A DNA stretch of 64,000 nucleotides from Mycobacterium sp. IS-836 (GCF_001954275.1 NZ_MBEU01000037.1:1-64000); one strand, 5' to 3'. Positions 1 to 8,814 are shown, counted from the stretch's first letter. Program-made: numbers and translations. The notes: generated from the letters alone by a model not told the origin.

Positions 1-44
1 CAAAACCGACGCTGAACCGACGTCAACGACCAATGAGCCGCCAT

Positions 45-70
45 CAACACTTCCTAACTACGAAGTGTTG
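45..70. promoter_or_regulatory. Perfect inverted repeat upstream of the catabolic cluster
   Basis: The arms CAACACTTC (45-53) and GAAGTGTTG (62-70) are perfect complements separated by an 8-base spacer. The element lies about 150 bp upstream of the first gene of the catabolic cluster, where a dimeric repressor or activator could bind. The TetR-type regulator encoded inside the cluster is one possible ligand. Because the window starts at base 1, it could instead be a hairpin at the end of an unseen upstream gene. There is no T-tract, and the role is inference. Confidence 0.4.
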
Positions 71-217
71 CAATCACTCCTTGAGCCCAACCCGGAGCGG
101 TGCGCAATGGTTTATGTCTCGCGGATAGGCGACGTGCCCTTGTGCGAGCGCAAAAGAAAAAGTAATGTCACTTTCAGTTTTGTGCCGTCTTTTTCTTTGC
201 CCGAGCCTGGAGCCGCC

Positions 218-1324
218 ATGGAATCCTTCGTTCACCTGCGAAAAGGGAAGACGCCACGCCGGCTGCACGCCGATCTTGACGGCCTCAAGGACGACGAGCT
301 GGGCCGCGGCGGATTCACCGGCCGGACCGCCAACATCTACCGCCGCAACGACCCCACCGCCTACCGCGCGGTGGGCCCGCTGCGCCCCCTCGACGTGTTG
401 TCCAGCGAACTGAAACCCAGCGACGCCACCGACGCCAACGGTGGCCCGTTGCTGATGTTCAGCAACGCCGACTGCCGCATCCTGCTGAGCCGCCGGCATG
501 AACCGATGCCGTTCTACACCCGCCACATCGACGGGGATCTGCTGTGCTTCGTCCACGACGGCACCGGGCTGCTGGAGACCGAGTTCGGACCGCTGCGCTA
601 CCGCGAGGGCGACTGGGTCTACCTTCCTAAGGCATGCACCTGGCGCCAGGTGCCCGATCGTGAGACCACACTGTTGATGATCGAAGCCAGCGACGAATTC
701 CGGGTGCCGCCGCCCGGCTCGCTGGGCCGCCACTTCCCCTTCGACCCGTCACAGGCGACGATCCCCGAACCGGAACCGATCGACGATGATGGGCGTGACG
801 AATACGAGGTCCGGCTGATGCACCGGCCTATTGAGGGTGGCGGCACGACAACGCTTTACTACCAACACAATCCGATCGATGTCGAGGGCTGGCGCGGCGA
901 CAACTTCGCGTTCACATTCAACATCGCCGACTACAACGTCATCACCTCCGACAGCGTCCACCTGCCGCCGACCGTCCATTTGTTCATGCAGGCCACCGGC
1001 GTCTACGTGATGAACTTCTTGCCCAGGCCAGCCGAAGGCATCCCGGGCACCGAGCGCACACCCTGGTATCACCGCAACGTCGACTACGACGAGATCGCGT
1101 TCTTCCACGGCGGCTCCCTCTACGGCATCCCCATGCCGCCGGGCCTGATTTCCCATGCGCCGCAAGGGGTTCACCATGGCGCTCCGGAAAAGGCCCGGGA
1201 ACGGGCCCGCCGCAAATTCGACGAGCACTCGCGCGTCGACTGGCAAGTCATCGCCATCGACACGCGCCGGCGCCTGACACCCTCGGCCGAGGTGCTCGCA
1301 CACGACCTAGGACAGCACTCGTGA
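218..1324 (+). CDS. Homogentisate 1,2-dioxygenase-family ring-cleavage enzyme (cupin)
   Basis: The product is 368 residues and belongs to the homogentisate 1,2-dioxygenase family, Fe(II) enzymes that open dihydroxylated aromatic rings. The iron-ligand pattern is visible: His285 in YHRN, Glu292 in YDEIAF and His319/His320 in GVHHGAPE correspond to the His-Glu-His triad of the human enzyme. I chose the ATG at 218 because GGAG lies just upstream and the residues encoded before it do not look like the family; an in-frame ORF extends back to 65. Typical homogentisate dioxygenases are longer, about 430-445 residues. No fumarylacetoacetase, maleylacetoacetate isomerase or HPPD gene is adjacent, so the substrate may not be homogentisate. 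It overlaps the next gene by 4 bp, which implies translational coupling. Confidence 0.78.
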   Translation: MESFVHLRKGKTPRRLHADLDGLKDDELGRGGFTGRTANIYRRNDPTAYRAVGPLRPLDVLSSELKPSDATDANGGPLLMFSNADCRILLSRRHEPMPFYTRHIDGDLLCFVHDGTGLLETEFGPLRYREGDWVYLPKACTWRQVPDRETTLLMIEASDEFRVPPPGSLGRHFPFDPSQATIPEPEPIDDDGRDEYEVRLMHRPIEGGGTTTLYYQHNPIDVEGWRGDNFAFTFNIADYNVITSDSVHLPPTVHLFMQATGVYVMNFLPRPAEGIPGTERTPWYHRNVDYDEIAFFHGGSLYGIPMPPGLISHAPQGVHHGAPEKARERARRKFDEHSRVDWQVIAIDTRRRLTPSAEVLAHDLGQHS

Positions 1325-2505
1325 ACTCGGCCGCGAAACACGACTACGACCGAATCCCGTATCTCGTTGCATTCCAGAACAATTCGAGCGTCCGCGATGT
1401 CTACGGCGGGCTAGCCGAGATCACCGTGCTGGAGAGCTATCTGCTCAAGCCCAACAAGCCGTCGGACACCGTGCTGGTGTTCATGCACCCGATCGGCGGC
1501 GGCGCATACCTGCCGATGATCAACGGCCTGGCCCGCGCCGGCCACCACGTCATCTACTGCAACAGCCGGTTCCGCGGCACGGATTCGGCGCTGCTGATGG
1601 AGAAGGTGGTCGAAGATCTCGGCGAGTGCATCAAGGACGCCAAGAAACGCCTGGGCTACGAGAAGGTTGTGCTGGCCGGGTGGAGTGGCGGCGGCTCACT
1701 GTCGGTGTTCTATCAGCAGCAGGCGCAGCACGCGACCATCACGTCGAGCCCGTCCGGCGACGGCCCCGACCTCACCGCGCTGGACCTGCCCGCCGCCGAC
1801 GGGATCATGTTGCTCGCCGCGCACATCAGCCGGCACGGCACGCTGACCGAATGGCTGGACGCATCCATCCTCGACGAATCCGACCCCACCAAGCGTGATC
1901 CCGAGCTCGACCTCTACAACCCCGACAACCCCAACCAGCCGCCCTACAGCCAAGAGTTCCTCGCCCGCTACCGGGAGGCTCAGATCGAGCGCAACCGTCG
2001 GATCACCGCGTGGGTCCGGAAAAAGCTCGACGAACTGAAGGCCAGCGGCCGCCCCGACGACGAGTTCGGATTCGTCGTGCACGGCACCATGGCCGACCCG
2101 CGCTGGCTGGACCCCACCGTCGACCCCAACGAACGCACGCCGGGGACCTGCTACCTGGGCGATCCCCGAGTGGTGAACATGAGCCCCGTCGGGCTGGCCC
2201 GCTTCTCGACACTGCGCGGCTGGCTCTCGCAGTGGAGCTACGACGAGGCCCGCGGCGACGGCGTCGAGTGTGGGCGCGATATCGCGGTCCCCGCTCTGGT
2301 GATCGGCAACCTGGCCGACGACGCCTGCACGCCCAGCCACACCCGGCGGCTGTTCGAGGCGATCGGGCACCCCGACAAAGAGATGCACGAAATCCCGGGC
2401 GCCACGCACTATTACGCCGGCCCCGACCAGCGCGATAAGCTGCGGCAGGCCGTCGAGATCATCACCGACTGGCTGATACGCCACAACTTCGCGGAGACTG
2501 CATGA
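1321..2505 (+). CDS. Alpha/beta hydrolase
   Basis: This 394-residue alpha/beta-hydrolase protein shows an oxyanion-hole motif HPIGGG (56-61), a nucleophile elbow GWSGGG with Ser122, a candidate acid in LADDACTP and a late catalytic His in GATHYY. The GTG start overlaps the stop of the dioxygenase gene and the stop overlaps the CoA-transferase start (ATGA), so the three are translated as a unit. Its position after a ring-cleaving dioxygenase suggests that it hydrolyses a ring-fission product or an ester feeding the pathway, but the substrate is not evident. No signal peptide is visible, so it should be cytoplasmic. Confidence 0.8.
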   Translation: MNSAAKHDYDRIPYLVAFQNNSSVRDVYGGLAEITVLESYLLKPNKPSDTVLVFMHPIGGGAYLPMINGLARAGHHVIYCNSRFRGTDSALLMEKVVEDLGECIKDAKKRLGYEKVVLAGWSGGGSLSVFYQQQAQHATITSSPSGDGPDLTALDLPAADGIMLLAAHISRHGTLTEWLDASILDESDPTKRDPELDLYNPDNPNQPPYSQEFLARYREAQIERNRRITAWVRKKLDELKASGRPDDEFGFVVHGTMADPRWLDPTVDPNERTPGTCYLGDPRVVNMSPVGLARFSTLRGWLSQWSYDEARGDGVECGRDIAVPALVIGNLADDACTPSHTRRLFEAIGHPDKEMHEIPGATHYYAGPDQRDKLRQAVEIITDWLIRHNFAETA

Positions 2506-3707
2506 CTCCTACCGGCCCACTGGCCGGCATCCGGGTGCTCGAGCTGGGCACCCTGATCGCCGGACCGTTTGCGGGCCGGCTACTGGGCGACATGGGGGCC
2601 GATGTCATCAAGGTGGAGCCGCCCGGCGCCCCGGACCCGTTGCGCACCTGGGGCCAGGCCGAGCTCGACGGGCACCACGTCTTCTGGACCGTGCACGCGC
2701 GCAACAAGCGCGCAATCACACTCGACCTGCGCCGGCCGCGCGGGCGTGAGCTGTTCCTCGATCTCGTCGAGAAATCCGACATCGTGGTGGAGAACTTCAG
2801 GCCCGGCACGCTGGAGAAGTGGAACCTGGGCTACGACGTGCTCAGCGAACGCAACCCGGGCATCATCCTGGTTCGGGTCTCCGGCTACGGGCAGACGGGG
2901 CCGGACGCACACAAGGCGGGTTACGCCTCGGTGGCCGAGGCCGCCAGCGGGCTGAGGCACCTCAACGGCTTCCCGGGCGGGCCGCCGCCCCGGCTCGCGC
3001 TTTCGCTCGGCGACAGCCTGGCCGGGATGTTCGGCGCCCAGGGCGCGCTCGCGGCCCTGTATCGCCGCGGCGTGACCGGACGCGGCCAGGTGGTCGACGT
3101 CGCGCTCACCGAATCATGTTTGGCCGTACAGGAATCCACGATTCCCGACTACGACGTCGGCGGCGTGGTGCGCGGGCCGTCGGGCACCCGGCTGGAAGGC
3201 ATTGCGCCGTCCAACATCTACCGCAGCGCCGACGGTTCGTGGGTGGTGATCGCCGCGAACCAGGACACCGTGTTCGCGCGCCTGTGCGCGGCGATGGGCC
3301 GCCCGGAACTGGCCACCGACGATCGCTTCGCCACGCATGGGGCGCGCGGCCGCAATCAGGACGAGCTCGACAAGATCATCGGCGCGTGGGCTGCCGAACG
3401 GCAACCCGGCGAAATCATCGAAACGCTGTCCGCCGCAGGCGTGATCTCGGGGCCGATCAACACGGTCGCCGAGGTGGTCGACGACCCACAGCTGCGGGCC
3501 CGCGGCATGCTGGTCGAGCACTACGACGAACGCGTCGGGCGTAACGTTCTGGGACCGGGGATCGTTCCGGTGCTGTCCGAATCCCCGGGTGTGGTCCGCA
3601 ACGCCGGCCCGGCCCGGCCCGGACAGCACAATGACGACATCTACATCGGGCTGCTGGGCAAGACCGCCGAGGAACTCGAGCAGCTAAGGGCCGAGGAGGT
3701 GCTATGA
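2502..3707 (+). CDS. CaiB/BaiF family (class III) CoA-transferase
   Basis: The 401-residue product is a class III CoA-transferase, moving CoA between carboxylic acids. The N-terminus LAGIRVLELGTLIAGPFAG is the family's CoA-binding start. Asp171 in the LSLGDSLAG segment matches the catalytic Asp that forms the aspartyl-CoA thioester intermediate. Length is normal for the family. ATGA overlaps at both ends place it in the same operon as the hydrolase and the aldolase-type lyase. It most likely activates the acid produced upstream to its CoA thioester for the lyase and dehydrogenase that follow; that step is inference. Confidence 0.88.
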   Translation: MTPTGPLAGIRVLELGTLIAGPFAGRLLGDMGADVIKVEPPGAPDPLRTWGQAELDGHHVFWTVHARNKRAITLDLRRPRGRELFLDLVEKSDIVVENFRPGTLEKWNLGYDVLSERNPGIILVRVSGYGQTGPDAHKAGYASVAEAASGLRHLNGFPGGPPPRLALSLGDSLAGMFGAQGALAALYRRGVTGRGQVVDVALTESCLAVQESTIPDYDVGGVVRGPSGTRLEGIAPSNIYRSADGSWVVIAANQDTVFARLCAAMGRPELATDDRFATHGARGRNQDELDKIIGAWAAERQPGEIIETLSAAGVISGPINTVAEVVDDPQLRARGMLVEHYDERVGRNVLGPGIVPVLSESPGVVRNAGPARPGQHNDDIYIGLLGKTAEELEQLRAEEVL

Positions 3708-4597
3708 CTCACGTGGACATCCGCGAGGTGTCGCTGCGCGACGGCCTGCAGATCGAAAAGCCAATCCCGTTGTCGGCCAAGCTGGAACTGCTCGCGGCCG
3801 TGGCCGCCACCGGGGTTCGGGAGGTCGAGGCCACCGCGTTCGTCTCCCCCACCAAGGTGCCGTCAATGGCGGACGCGGCCGAATTCGCGGCACAGCTGCA
3901 CAACTACCCCGACATCGAGTTCTCGGCCCTGGTCGCCAGCCCCGGCGGGGCCAAGCGGGCCGTCGCCGCCGGCCTGCGGTCGATCGAGTACGTCGTGGCG
4001 GCAGACGACACGTTCAGCAAGGCCAACGTGGGGCGCACCAGCGCCGAGGCCACCAACGAGATCGGCGAGATCGTGGCCATCGCGCACGGCAGCGGGGTCA
4101 CGGTCGAGGTGATCGTCGCCACCGCGTGGGACTCCCCGTTCGAGGGCCCCACCCCGCCGCAGCGGGTGCTCGACATCGCCGCCGCCGCCCGCGGGCGGGG
4201 CGTGGACCGCTTCTCGATCGCCGACACCATAGGCACCACCACCCCGCGCAGGGTGAGTTCGCTTGTCTCGCAACTACGTCCGATCCTCGGCGACATGCCG
4301 CTGGGCGGGCACTTCCACAACACCCGCGGCGCCGGGCTGGCCAGCGCCTACGCGGCGGTCAGCTCCGGCGTCACCCGCCTGGACGCCTCGGTCGGCGGCC
4401 TGGGCGGCTGCCCGTTCGCTCCGGGCGCCACCGGCAACATCGCCACCGAGGATCTGGTGTACCTACTGCGGGACAGCGATATCGATGTCGACGTCGACCT
4501 GCAGGCCGCCATCGCCGCGGCCGAAGTCGCGAAGTCGGTTGTCGGCCATGATCTGCCGAGCGCCCTGCTGCGTGCCGGCGACCGGCAGAGACATTAA
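3704..4597 (+). CDS. Hydroxymethylglutaryl-CoA lyase-like aldolase
   Basis: The product is 297 residues, a TIM-barrel HMGL-type lyase that cleaves 3-hydroxy-3-methylglutaryl-CoA or a related 3-hydroxyacyl-CoA. The RDGLQ motif (residues 12-16), the metal-binding HFH pair (His203, His205) and the signature GGLGGCPFAPGATGN with its catalytic Cys (Cys236) are all intact, so it should be active. It overlaps the CoA-transferase gene by 4 bp. In this context it could release acetyl-CoA or acetoacetate from a branched hydroxyacyl-CoA. Leucine catabolism is the usual role of the family, but the rest of that pathway is not nearby. Confidence 0.86.
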   Translation: MTHVDIREVSLRDGLQIEKPIPLSAKLELLAAVAATGVREVEATAFVSPTKVPSMADAAEFAAQLHNYPDIEFSALVASPGGAKRAVAAGLRSIEYVVAADDTFSKANVGRTSAEATNEIGEIVAIAHGSGVTVEVIVATAWDSPFEGPTPPQRVLDIAAAARGRGVDRFSIADTIGTTTPRRVSSLVSQLRPILGDMPLGGHFHNTRGAGLASAYAAVSSGVTRLDASVGGLGGCPFAPGATGNIATEDLVYLLRDSDIDVDVDLQAAIAAAEVAKSVVGHDLPSALLRAGDRQRH

Positions 4598-4611
4598 GTG
4601 CCGGGGGCCTG

Positions 4612-5223
4612 ATGCCGTCGGGAGAGCTGACCTCCAAGGGCCGCCAGACCAGGCAGGCCATCGAGCAAGCTGCCCGTAAACTGTTCGCCGAGCGCGGCTT
4701 TCACGGCACCACCCTGGCCGACATCACCTCCGCCGCCGGGAAATCGCCGGCCGTGTTCTACCGGTACTTCGCCGACAAAGAAGACCTGCTGGCCGCGCTG
4801 GCCGAGTCGTTTTTGCACGAGGTCGTGGCGCCGTCCGGGCTGAGTGTTCGGTTGCCGGAGTCACCCGACGACGACGGGTTCTTCACCTCGGTGGTCACCG
4901 GCTACTGGAACATCTTCAAGCAGAACATCGGCATCATGATCGCCGTCGCCCAGCTCGGCGCCACCCAGCAGCGCTTCGCGGCCGTCCAGAACGAATTTCG
5001 GCGTTTCGGCATGGACATCGTGGCCGCCTCGGTCCGCCGCGCCCAGGAACAGGGTTACGGGGCCGAGCTCAACCCCGAACACATTGCGGCCGCCATCGCG
5101 CTGCTGTTCGAAAACTTCACCACCGTGGTCGTGGGGCCGTCCGGCCTGGGGTTGGAAGTCAGCGACCAGGAAGCCATCGCAACTCTGTCGACGGTCTGGA
5201 AGAAAACGCTCTACGGGTCGTAA
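4612..5223 (+). CDS. TetR family transcriptional regulator
   Basis: The 203-residue protein has an N-terminal TetR helix-turn-helix, readable as the conserved KLFAERGFHGTTLADI segment and the recognition-helix region PAVFYRYFADKEDLL (about residues 20-62), followed by a helical ligand-binding domain. It begins 14 bp after the lyase stop and ends 23 bp before the acyl-CoA dehydrogenase, so it is embedded in the cluster and probably controls it in response to an acyl-CoA or aromatic intermediate. A palindrome at 45-70 is one possible operator. Confidence 0.88.
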   Translation: MPSGELTSKGRQTRQAIEQAARKLFAERGFHGTTLADITSAAGKSPAVFYRYFADKEDLLAALAESFLHEVVAPSGLSVRLPESPDDDGFFTSVVTGYWNIFKQNIGIMIAVAQLGATQQRFAAVQNEFRRFGMDIVAASVRRAQEQGYGAELNPEHIAAAIALLFENFTTVVVGPSGLGLEVSDQEAIATLSTVWKKTLYGS

Positions 5224-5246
5224 CGAAAAATCTCGAGGAGATCATT

Positions 5247-6485
5247 GTGGATTTCACTCTGCCGGAACACCTTCCGGGACTGCTTGCCGACATGGACGCG
5301 TTCATCGAGCGCGAAATCGCTCCGCTGCAGGCCGAGAACACGCAGTACTTCGACCAGCGCCGAGAGCATGCCCGCACCGATTGGGACAACGACGGCATCC
5401 CGACACGCGAGTGGGAGGACCTGTTGGCCGAGATGCGCCGGCGGGCCGATGCGGCCGGCTGGCTGCGTTACGGGTTACCCGCCTCGCTGGGCGGGCGCGA
5501 CGGCTCCAATGTTGACATGGCCGTCATTCGGGAACACCTGGCGCACAAGGGCCTTGGCCTGCACAACGACCTGCAGAACGAATCCTCGATCGTTGGGAAC
5601 TTCCCGCAGGTGATCATGATGGAGCGCTTCGGCACCGCCGAGCAACGCCGGGCCTGGTCGGAGGCGCTGATCACCGGGGAACGCTCGATGGCGTTCGGCC
5701 TCACCGAGCCCGCGCACGGCTCCGATGCGACCTGGCTGGAAACTCACGCCAAACCCGACGGAGACGAGTGGGTGATCAACGGCTCCAAGCGATTCAACAC
5801 AGGCGTGCATCGCGCCACCCACGATCTGATCTTCGCCCGCACGTCCGGTGAGCCGGGGCAGGCCCGCGGCATCACCGCGTTCCTGGTCCCCACCGATGCG
5901 CCGGGATTCAAGGTGCCGTACTACTGGTGGACCTTCAACATGCCCACCGACCACGGCGAGGTGGAGTTGACCGATGTGAGGGTGCCCGCCGACGCGGTGC
6001 TCGGCGAGGTGGACCGCGGCCTGGAGGTTGCGCAGACGTTCTTGCACGAGAACCGAATTCGCCAGGCCGCCAGCAGCCTGGGCGCGGCGCAATACTGCAT
6101 CGACCGGGCGGCGGAATACGCCGGCCGGCGCACGGTGTTCGGCAAGCCGCTGTCGGTCAACCAGGCCGTGCAATGGCCGCTGGCCGAGCTGCAGACCGAG
6201 GCCCAGATGGTGCGGCTGCTGGTGCAGTACGCGGCCTGGCACCTGGACCGCAACCACCACATGGAGGTCTCCGACAAGGTGTCGATGGCGAATTACCGCG
6301 CCAACCGGCTGGTCTGCGACGCCGCCGACCGTGCGATGCAGATCTTCGGCGGCCTCGGCTACAGCCGGCACGAGCCGTTCGAGCACATCTACCGCCATCA
6401 CCGCCGCTACCGGATCACCGAGGGCGCCGAAGAGATCCAGATCCGCCGAGTTGCCCAGCGGCTATTCAAGTTTGGCAGCAAGTGA
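5247..6485 (+). CDS. Acyl-CoA dehydrogenase of the ACAD11/LvaC type
   Basis: The 412-residue flavoprotein starts at a GTG preceded by a good Shine-Dalgarno (GAGGAG). It shows FAD and substrate motifs FGLTEPAHGSDAT and a C-terminal QIFGGLGY ... ITEGAEEIQIRRVA signature. Immediately downstream, overlapping by 4 bp, come an APH-type kinase and a DUF6285 protein. In vertebrate ACAD10/11 the kinase and dehydrogenase are one polypeptide. In the Pseudomonas levulinate operon (LvaC, LvaA, LvaB) they are separate proteins that convert 4-hydroxyacyl-CoA through a 4-phospho intermediate to an enoyl-CoA. I infer the same chemistry here. A conventional FadE role in beta-oxidation is the alternative. Confidence 0.85.
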   Translation: MDFTLPEHLPGLLADMDAFIEREIAPLQAENTQYFDQRREHARTDWDNDGIPTREWEDLLAEMRRRADAAGWLRYGLPASLGGRDGSNVDMAVIREHLAHKGLGLHNDLQNESSIVGNFPQVIMMERFGTAEQRRAWSEALITGERSMAFGLTEPAHGSDATWLETHAKPDGDEWVINGSKRFNTGVHRATHDLIFARTSGEPGQARGITAFLVPTDAPGFKVPYYWWTFNMPTDHGEVELTDVRVPADAVLGEVDRGLEVAQTFLHENRIRQAASSLGAAQYCIDRAAEYAGRRTVFGKPLSVNQAVQWPLAELQTEAQMVRLLVQYAAWHLDRNHHMEVSDKVSMANYRANRLVCDAADRAMQIFGGLGYSRHEPFEHIYRHHRRYRITEGAEEIQIRRVAQRLFKFGSK

Positions 6486-7480
6486 CGGTCAGCGCAGAAC
6501 CGTTGGCGTCCAAACTGGCCGGGGTGCTGACGACGGCCCTGGGCACCGGGAGTTTGGAGATCGCCAACCTACGCGCGCTCACCGGTGGCGCCAGCCGAGC
6601 CACGTGGGCCTTCGACGCGGTCACCGACGACCAACGCCGTTCGCTCATCCTGCGCACCGGTGCACCCGACGACATGCACGCCGGCATGGAGCTGGAAGCA
6701 AGAGCGCAGGCCGCGGCCGCTGCCGCCGGGGCGCCCGTCCCGCACATCCTCGTCGCCGACGATTCGCCGGCCGCACTGGGCAATCCGTACCTCGTCTGCG
6801 ACGAGATCAAGGGCGAGACCATCGTCCGCCGCATCCAGCGTCAGCTCGACAAGACCGATGGACAGCGGGGCCGGGCGCGGCTGCTCCAGCAGTGCGCCCG
6901 CGCACTGGCGGCCATCCACCGCGCCGAGAAGAACCTGCCCGGCCTTACACACGAGGGCCAGCTGGAGGAATGGCGCGAGCGCCTCGACGCGATGGGCGAT
7001 ACCACGGCCACCTTCGAGTGGGGGTTTCGCTGGCTGACCGCCCACCGGCCGCGACCCTCGCCCAACGTGCTGGTGCACGGCGATTTCCGGATGGGAAACC
7101 TGATCGTCGACGGATCCGACCTTGCCGCCGTTCTGGACTGGGAGCTGGTGCACGTCGGGCAGGCCTACGAAGACCTGGCCTGGTTTTGCATCCGGGCCTG
7201 GCGTTTCGGCGCGCCGCCGAGCCTCGGCGCCGGCGGGCTGGGCAGCATCGAGAGCTTTCTCCTCGCCTACGAAGAGGCCGGCGGGGCTAGCGTCGATCGC
7301 GCGGCGTTTCACTGGTGGCTGGTGCTGGCCACGCTGCGCTGGGGCGTCATCTGCCGGCACCAGGCCGAGCGCCACCTGAGCGGGCAGGTCCGCTCGGTGG
7401 AATTGGCGGCGATCGGGCGCCGCGTCTGCGAAACCGAGTGGGATCTGCTTAACCTGCTCGAGGAAGGGGCCCGCACATGA
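6482..7480 (+). CDS. APH-type phosphotransferase, LvaA-like (acyl-CoA 4-hydroxy kinase candidate)
   Basis: This 332-residue kinase-fold protein starts at a GTG that overlaps the dehydrogenase stop. The catalytic loop VHGDFRMGN (His199, Asp201, Asn206) and the metal-binding AVLDWE (Asp219) are complete, so it should be a functional kinase. Although the fold is that of aminoglycoside phosphotransferases, the fixed linkage with an ACAD and a DUF6285 protein is that of LvaA-type enzymes, which phosphorylate the 4-hydroxyl of hydroxyacyl-CoAs. It overlaps the DUF6285 gene by 4 bp. Antibiotic resistance is an unlikely role. Substrate assignment is inference from context. Confidence 0.8.
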   Translation: MTVSAEPLASKLAGVLTTALGTGSLEIANLRALTGGASRATWAFDAVTDDQRRSLILRTGAPDDMHAGMELEARAQAAAAAAGAPVPHILVADDSPAALGNPYLVCDEIKGETIVRRIQRQLDKTDGQRGRARLLQQCARALAAIHRAEKNLPGLTHEGQLEEWRERLDAMGDTTATFEWGFRWLTAHRPRPSPNVLVHGDFRMGNLIVDGSDLAAVLDWELVHVGQAYEDLAWFCIRAWRFGAPPSLGAGGLGSIESFLLAYEEAGGASVDRAAFHWWLVLATLRWGVICRHQAERHLSGQVRSVELAAIGRRVCETEWDLLNLLEEGART

Positions 7481-7848
7481 CGTCCGGTGAGCAGCTGCAT
7501 GGGCGGCCGACGGCAGCCGAGCTGGTGGCTGCGGTGGCCGAATTCATCGAACGCCTCATCCAAGCCGATGTGCGAGAGGCGACCACCGGGCAGGTCAACT
7601 TCCACGCCCGGGTGGCCGCCAACGTCTTGCGGACCGTCGAGCGCGAACTGCTCGACGACGGGGCGGCGGAGGCCCGCGCGGCGCTGGCCAGCCTGGGTTT
7701 CGACGACGAGGCCAGTCTGGCCGCCGCGATCCGGGCCGGTGAGCTCGACGAAAACGCCGGGCACGTCACGGCCTGCCTGCGGACCCTGGTGCGCCACCGA
7801 CTGGCGGTCGCCCATCCCGGATACGACCGTGAATATGACGGGGAATAG
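7477..7848 (+). CDS. DUF6285 small protein, LvaB-like partner of the kinase
   Basis: The 123-residue soluble protein is highly charged and helical, starting at an ATG that overlaps the kinase stop. The opening pattern GRPTAAELVAAVAEFIE is typical of DUF6285 proteins encoded next to APH-type acyl-CoA kinases. LvaB of the levulinate pathway, a protein of similar size and position, is needed for LvaA activity. I therefore infer that this is the accessory subunit of the preceding kinase. No catalytic motif is visible. Confidence 0.75.
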   Translation: MTSGEQLHGRPTAAELVAAVAEFIERLIQADVREATTGQVNFHARVAANVLRTVERELLDDGAAEARAALASLGFDDEASLAAAIRAGELDENAGHVTACLRTLVRHRLAVAHPGYDREYDGE

Positions 7849-7859
7849 GAGCCAGAGCC

Positions 7860-8258
7860 ATGCCCGCTACCGCCGAGGCCATCGTCGACGTGGCCGACCG
7901 CCTGTTCGCGGCGATCGAAAAGGGCGACAAGGCGACCGTCGACCGAATGTGGAGCGACGACATCGCCGTCTGGCGCGTCGGCGCCCGCCGGGATGACGAC
8001 AAGGCCCGCGCGTTGCGCGTCATCGACTGGTTCATCGACGTCACAACCGAGCGGCACTACGAGATCCTCGACCGCCAGGTCTTTGATGACGGATCGGCGG
8101 GGGGCTTCGTCCAGCAACACGTCCTGCACGCCACCGGCCATGCCGGACAATCGATCTCGCTACGCGTCTGCATCGTGATCAAGGTGGGCACCGACGGGCT
8201 GATCCATCGGATCGACGAGTACTTCGACCCCGCGGAGATCGCTCCCCTGATGAGATGA
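7860..8258 (+). CDS. NTF2-like / SnoaL-like protein
   Basis: The product is 132 residues with the cone-shaped NTF2-like fold signature: an N-terminal helix VDVADRLFAAIEKGD, the early W-x-DDIAVW strand and a C-terminal segment IHRIDEYFDPAEIAPL typical of limonene-epoxide-hydrolase and SnoaL relatives. Such proteins act as small isomerases, hydratases or dehydratases, or as binding proteins. It lies 11 bp after the DUF6285 gene, with a GGAGCCAGAGCC stretch before the ATG, and probably handles an intermediate of the same pathway. The reaction is unknown. Confidence 0.75.
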   Translation: MPATAEAIVDVADRLFAAIEKGDKATVDRMWSDDIAVWRVGARRDDDKARALRVIDWFIDVTTERHYEILDRQVFDDGSAGGFVQQHVLHATGHAGQSISLRVCIVIKVGTDGLIHRIDEYFDPAEIAPLMR

Positions 8259-8265
8259 GGTGACG

Positions 8266-8814
8266 ATGACGACGTTGGAAACGCTGCTCAACGATCCCGA
8301 GATGGCCGGCGTGTGGAACATCGTTCCGGATCGCTCGGCCATCACCTTCAAGGTCAGAAACTTGTGGGGACTACTGAACGTCAAGGGCCGCTTCACCGAG
8401 TTCAGCGGCGACGGACAACTCACCGGCAAGGGCGCGGTCTTCGGCCGCCTCGACATCCGCGCCGCGTCGCTGAGCACCGGAATCAGACGCCGCGACAGGC
8501 ACCTGCGCTCGGCCGACTTCTTCGACGTCGAGCGCTTCGGCGAGATCAGCGTCGTCGTCACCGCCGTGCACCCCACCGAGGGCCCGCCGAAAGGCAAAGC
8601 CGCCGATCTGCGGGCGAACTTCACCATCAAAGGCGTCACCGCACCGCTACCCCTGCCCGTAACCATCACCGAGCTCGAGGACGGCTCCATCCAAATCAGC
8701 GGACAAACCAAGGTCGACCGATCCCAGTTCGACTTGGGCTGGAACAGGTTCGGCATGATCGGCGCGACGGCAACGGTGGCGGCGGATGCCATCTTCGTGC
8801 GGGCGCCCCGGTAA
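8266..8814 (+). CDS. YceI-family lipocalin-like protein
   Basis: The 182-residue product has the YceI pattern: an early W-x-I-x-P-x-x-S motif (GVWNIVPDRSAITFKVRN), the middle segment FFDVERFGEI and ANFTIKGVTAPL, and a final FGMIGATATVAADAIFVRA. YceI proteins form an extended beta-barrel that binds long isoprenoid or amphiphilic lipids. Here there is no signal peptide, so it should be cytoplasmic. I prefer the ATG at 8266, which has TGAGG five bases upstream, over the GTG at 8260. It closes the cluster, 7 bp after the NTF2-like gene. Confidence 0.82.
   Translation: MTTLETLLNDPEMAGVWNIVPDRSAITFKVRNLWGLLNVKGRFTEFSGDGQLTGKGAVFGRLDIRAASLSTGIRRRDRHLRSADFFDVERFGEISVVVTAVHPTEGPPKGKAADLRANFTIKGVTAPLPLPVTITELEDGSIQISGQTKVDRSQFDLGWNRFGMIGATATVAADAIFVRAPR

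Noticed and set aside
65..217. Extension of the dioxygenase reading frame by 51 residues
   Set aside because: The added residues do not look like the family, and ATG 218 has a Shine-Dalgarno directly upstream.
6482..7480. APH-type gene as an aminoglycoside resistance determinant
   Set aside because: Tight coupling to an acyl-CoA dehydrogenase and a DUF6285 protein points to acyl-CoA metabolism instead.
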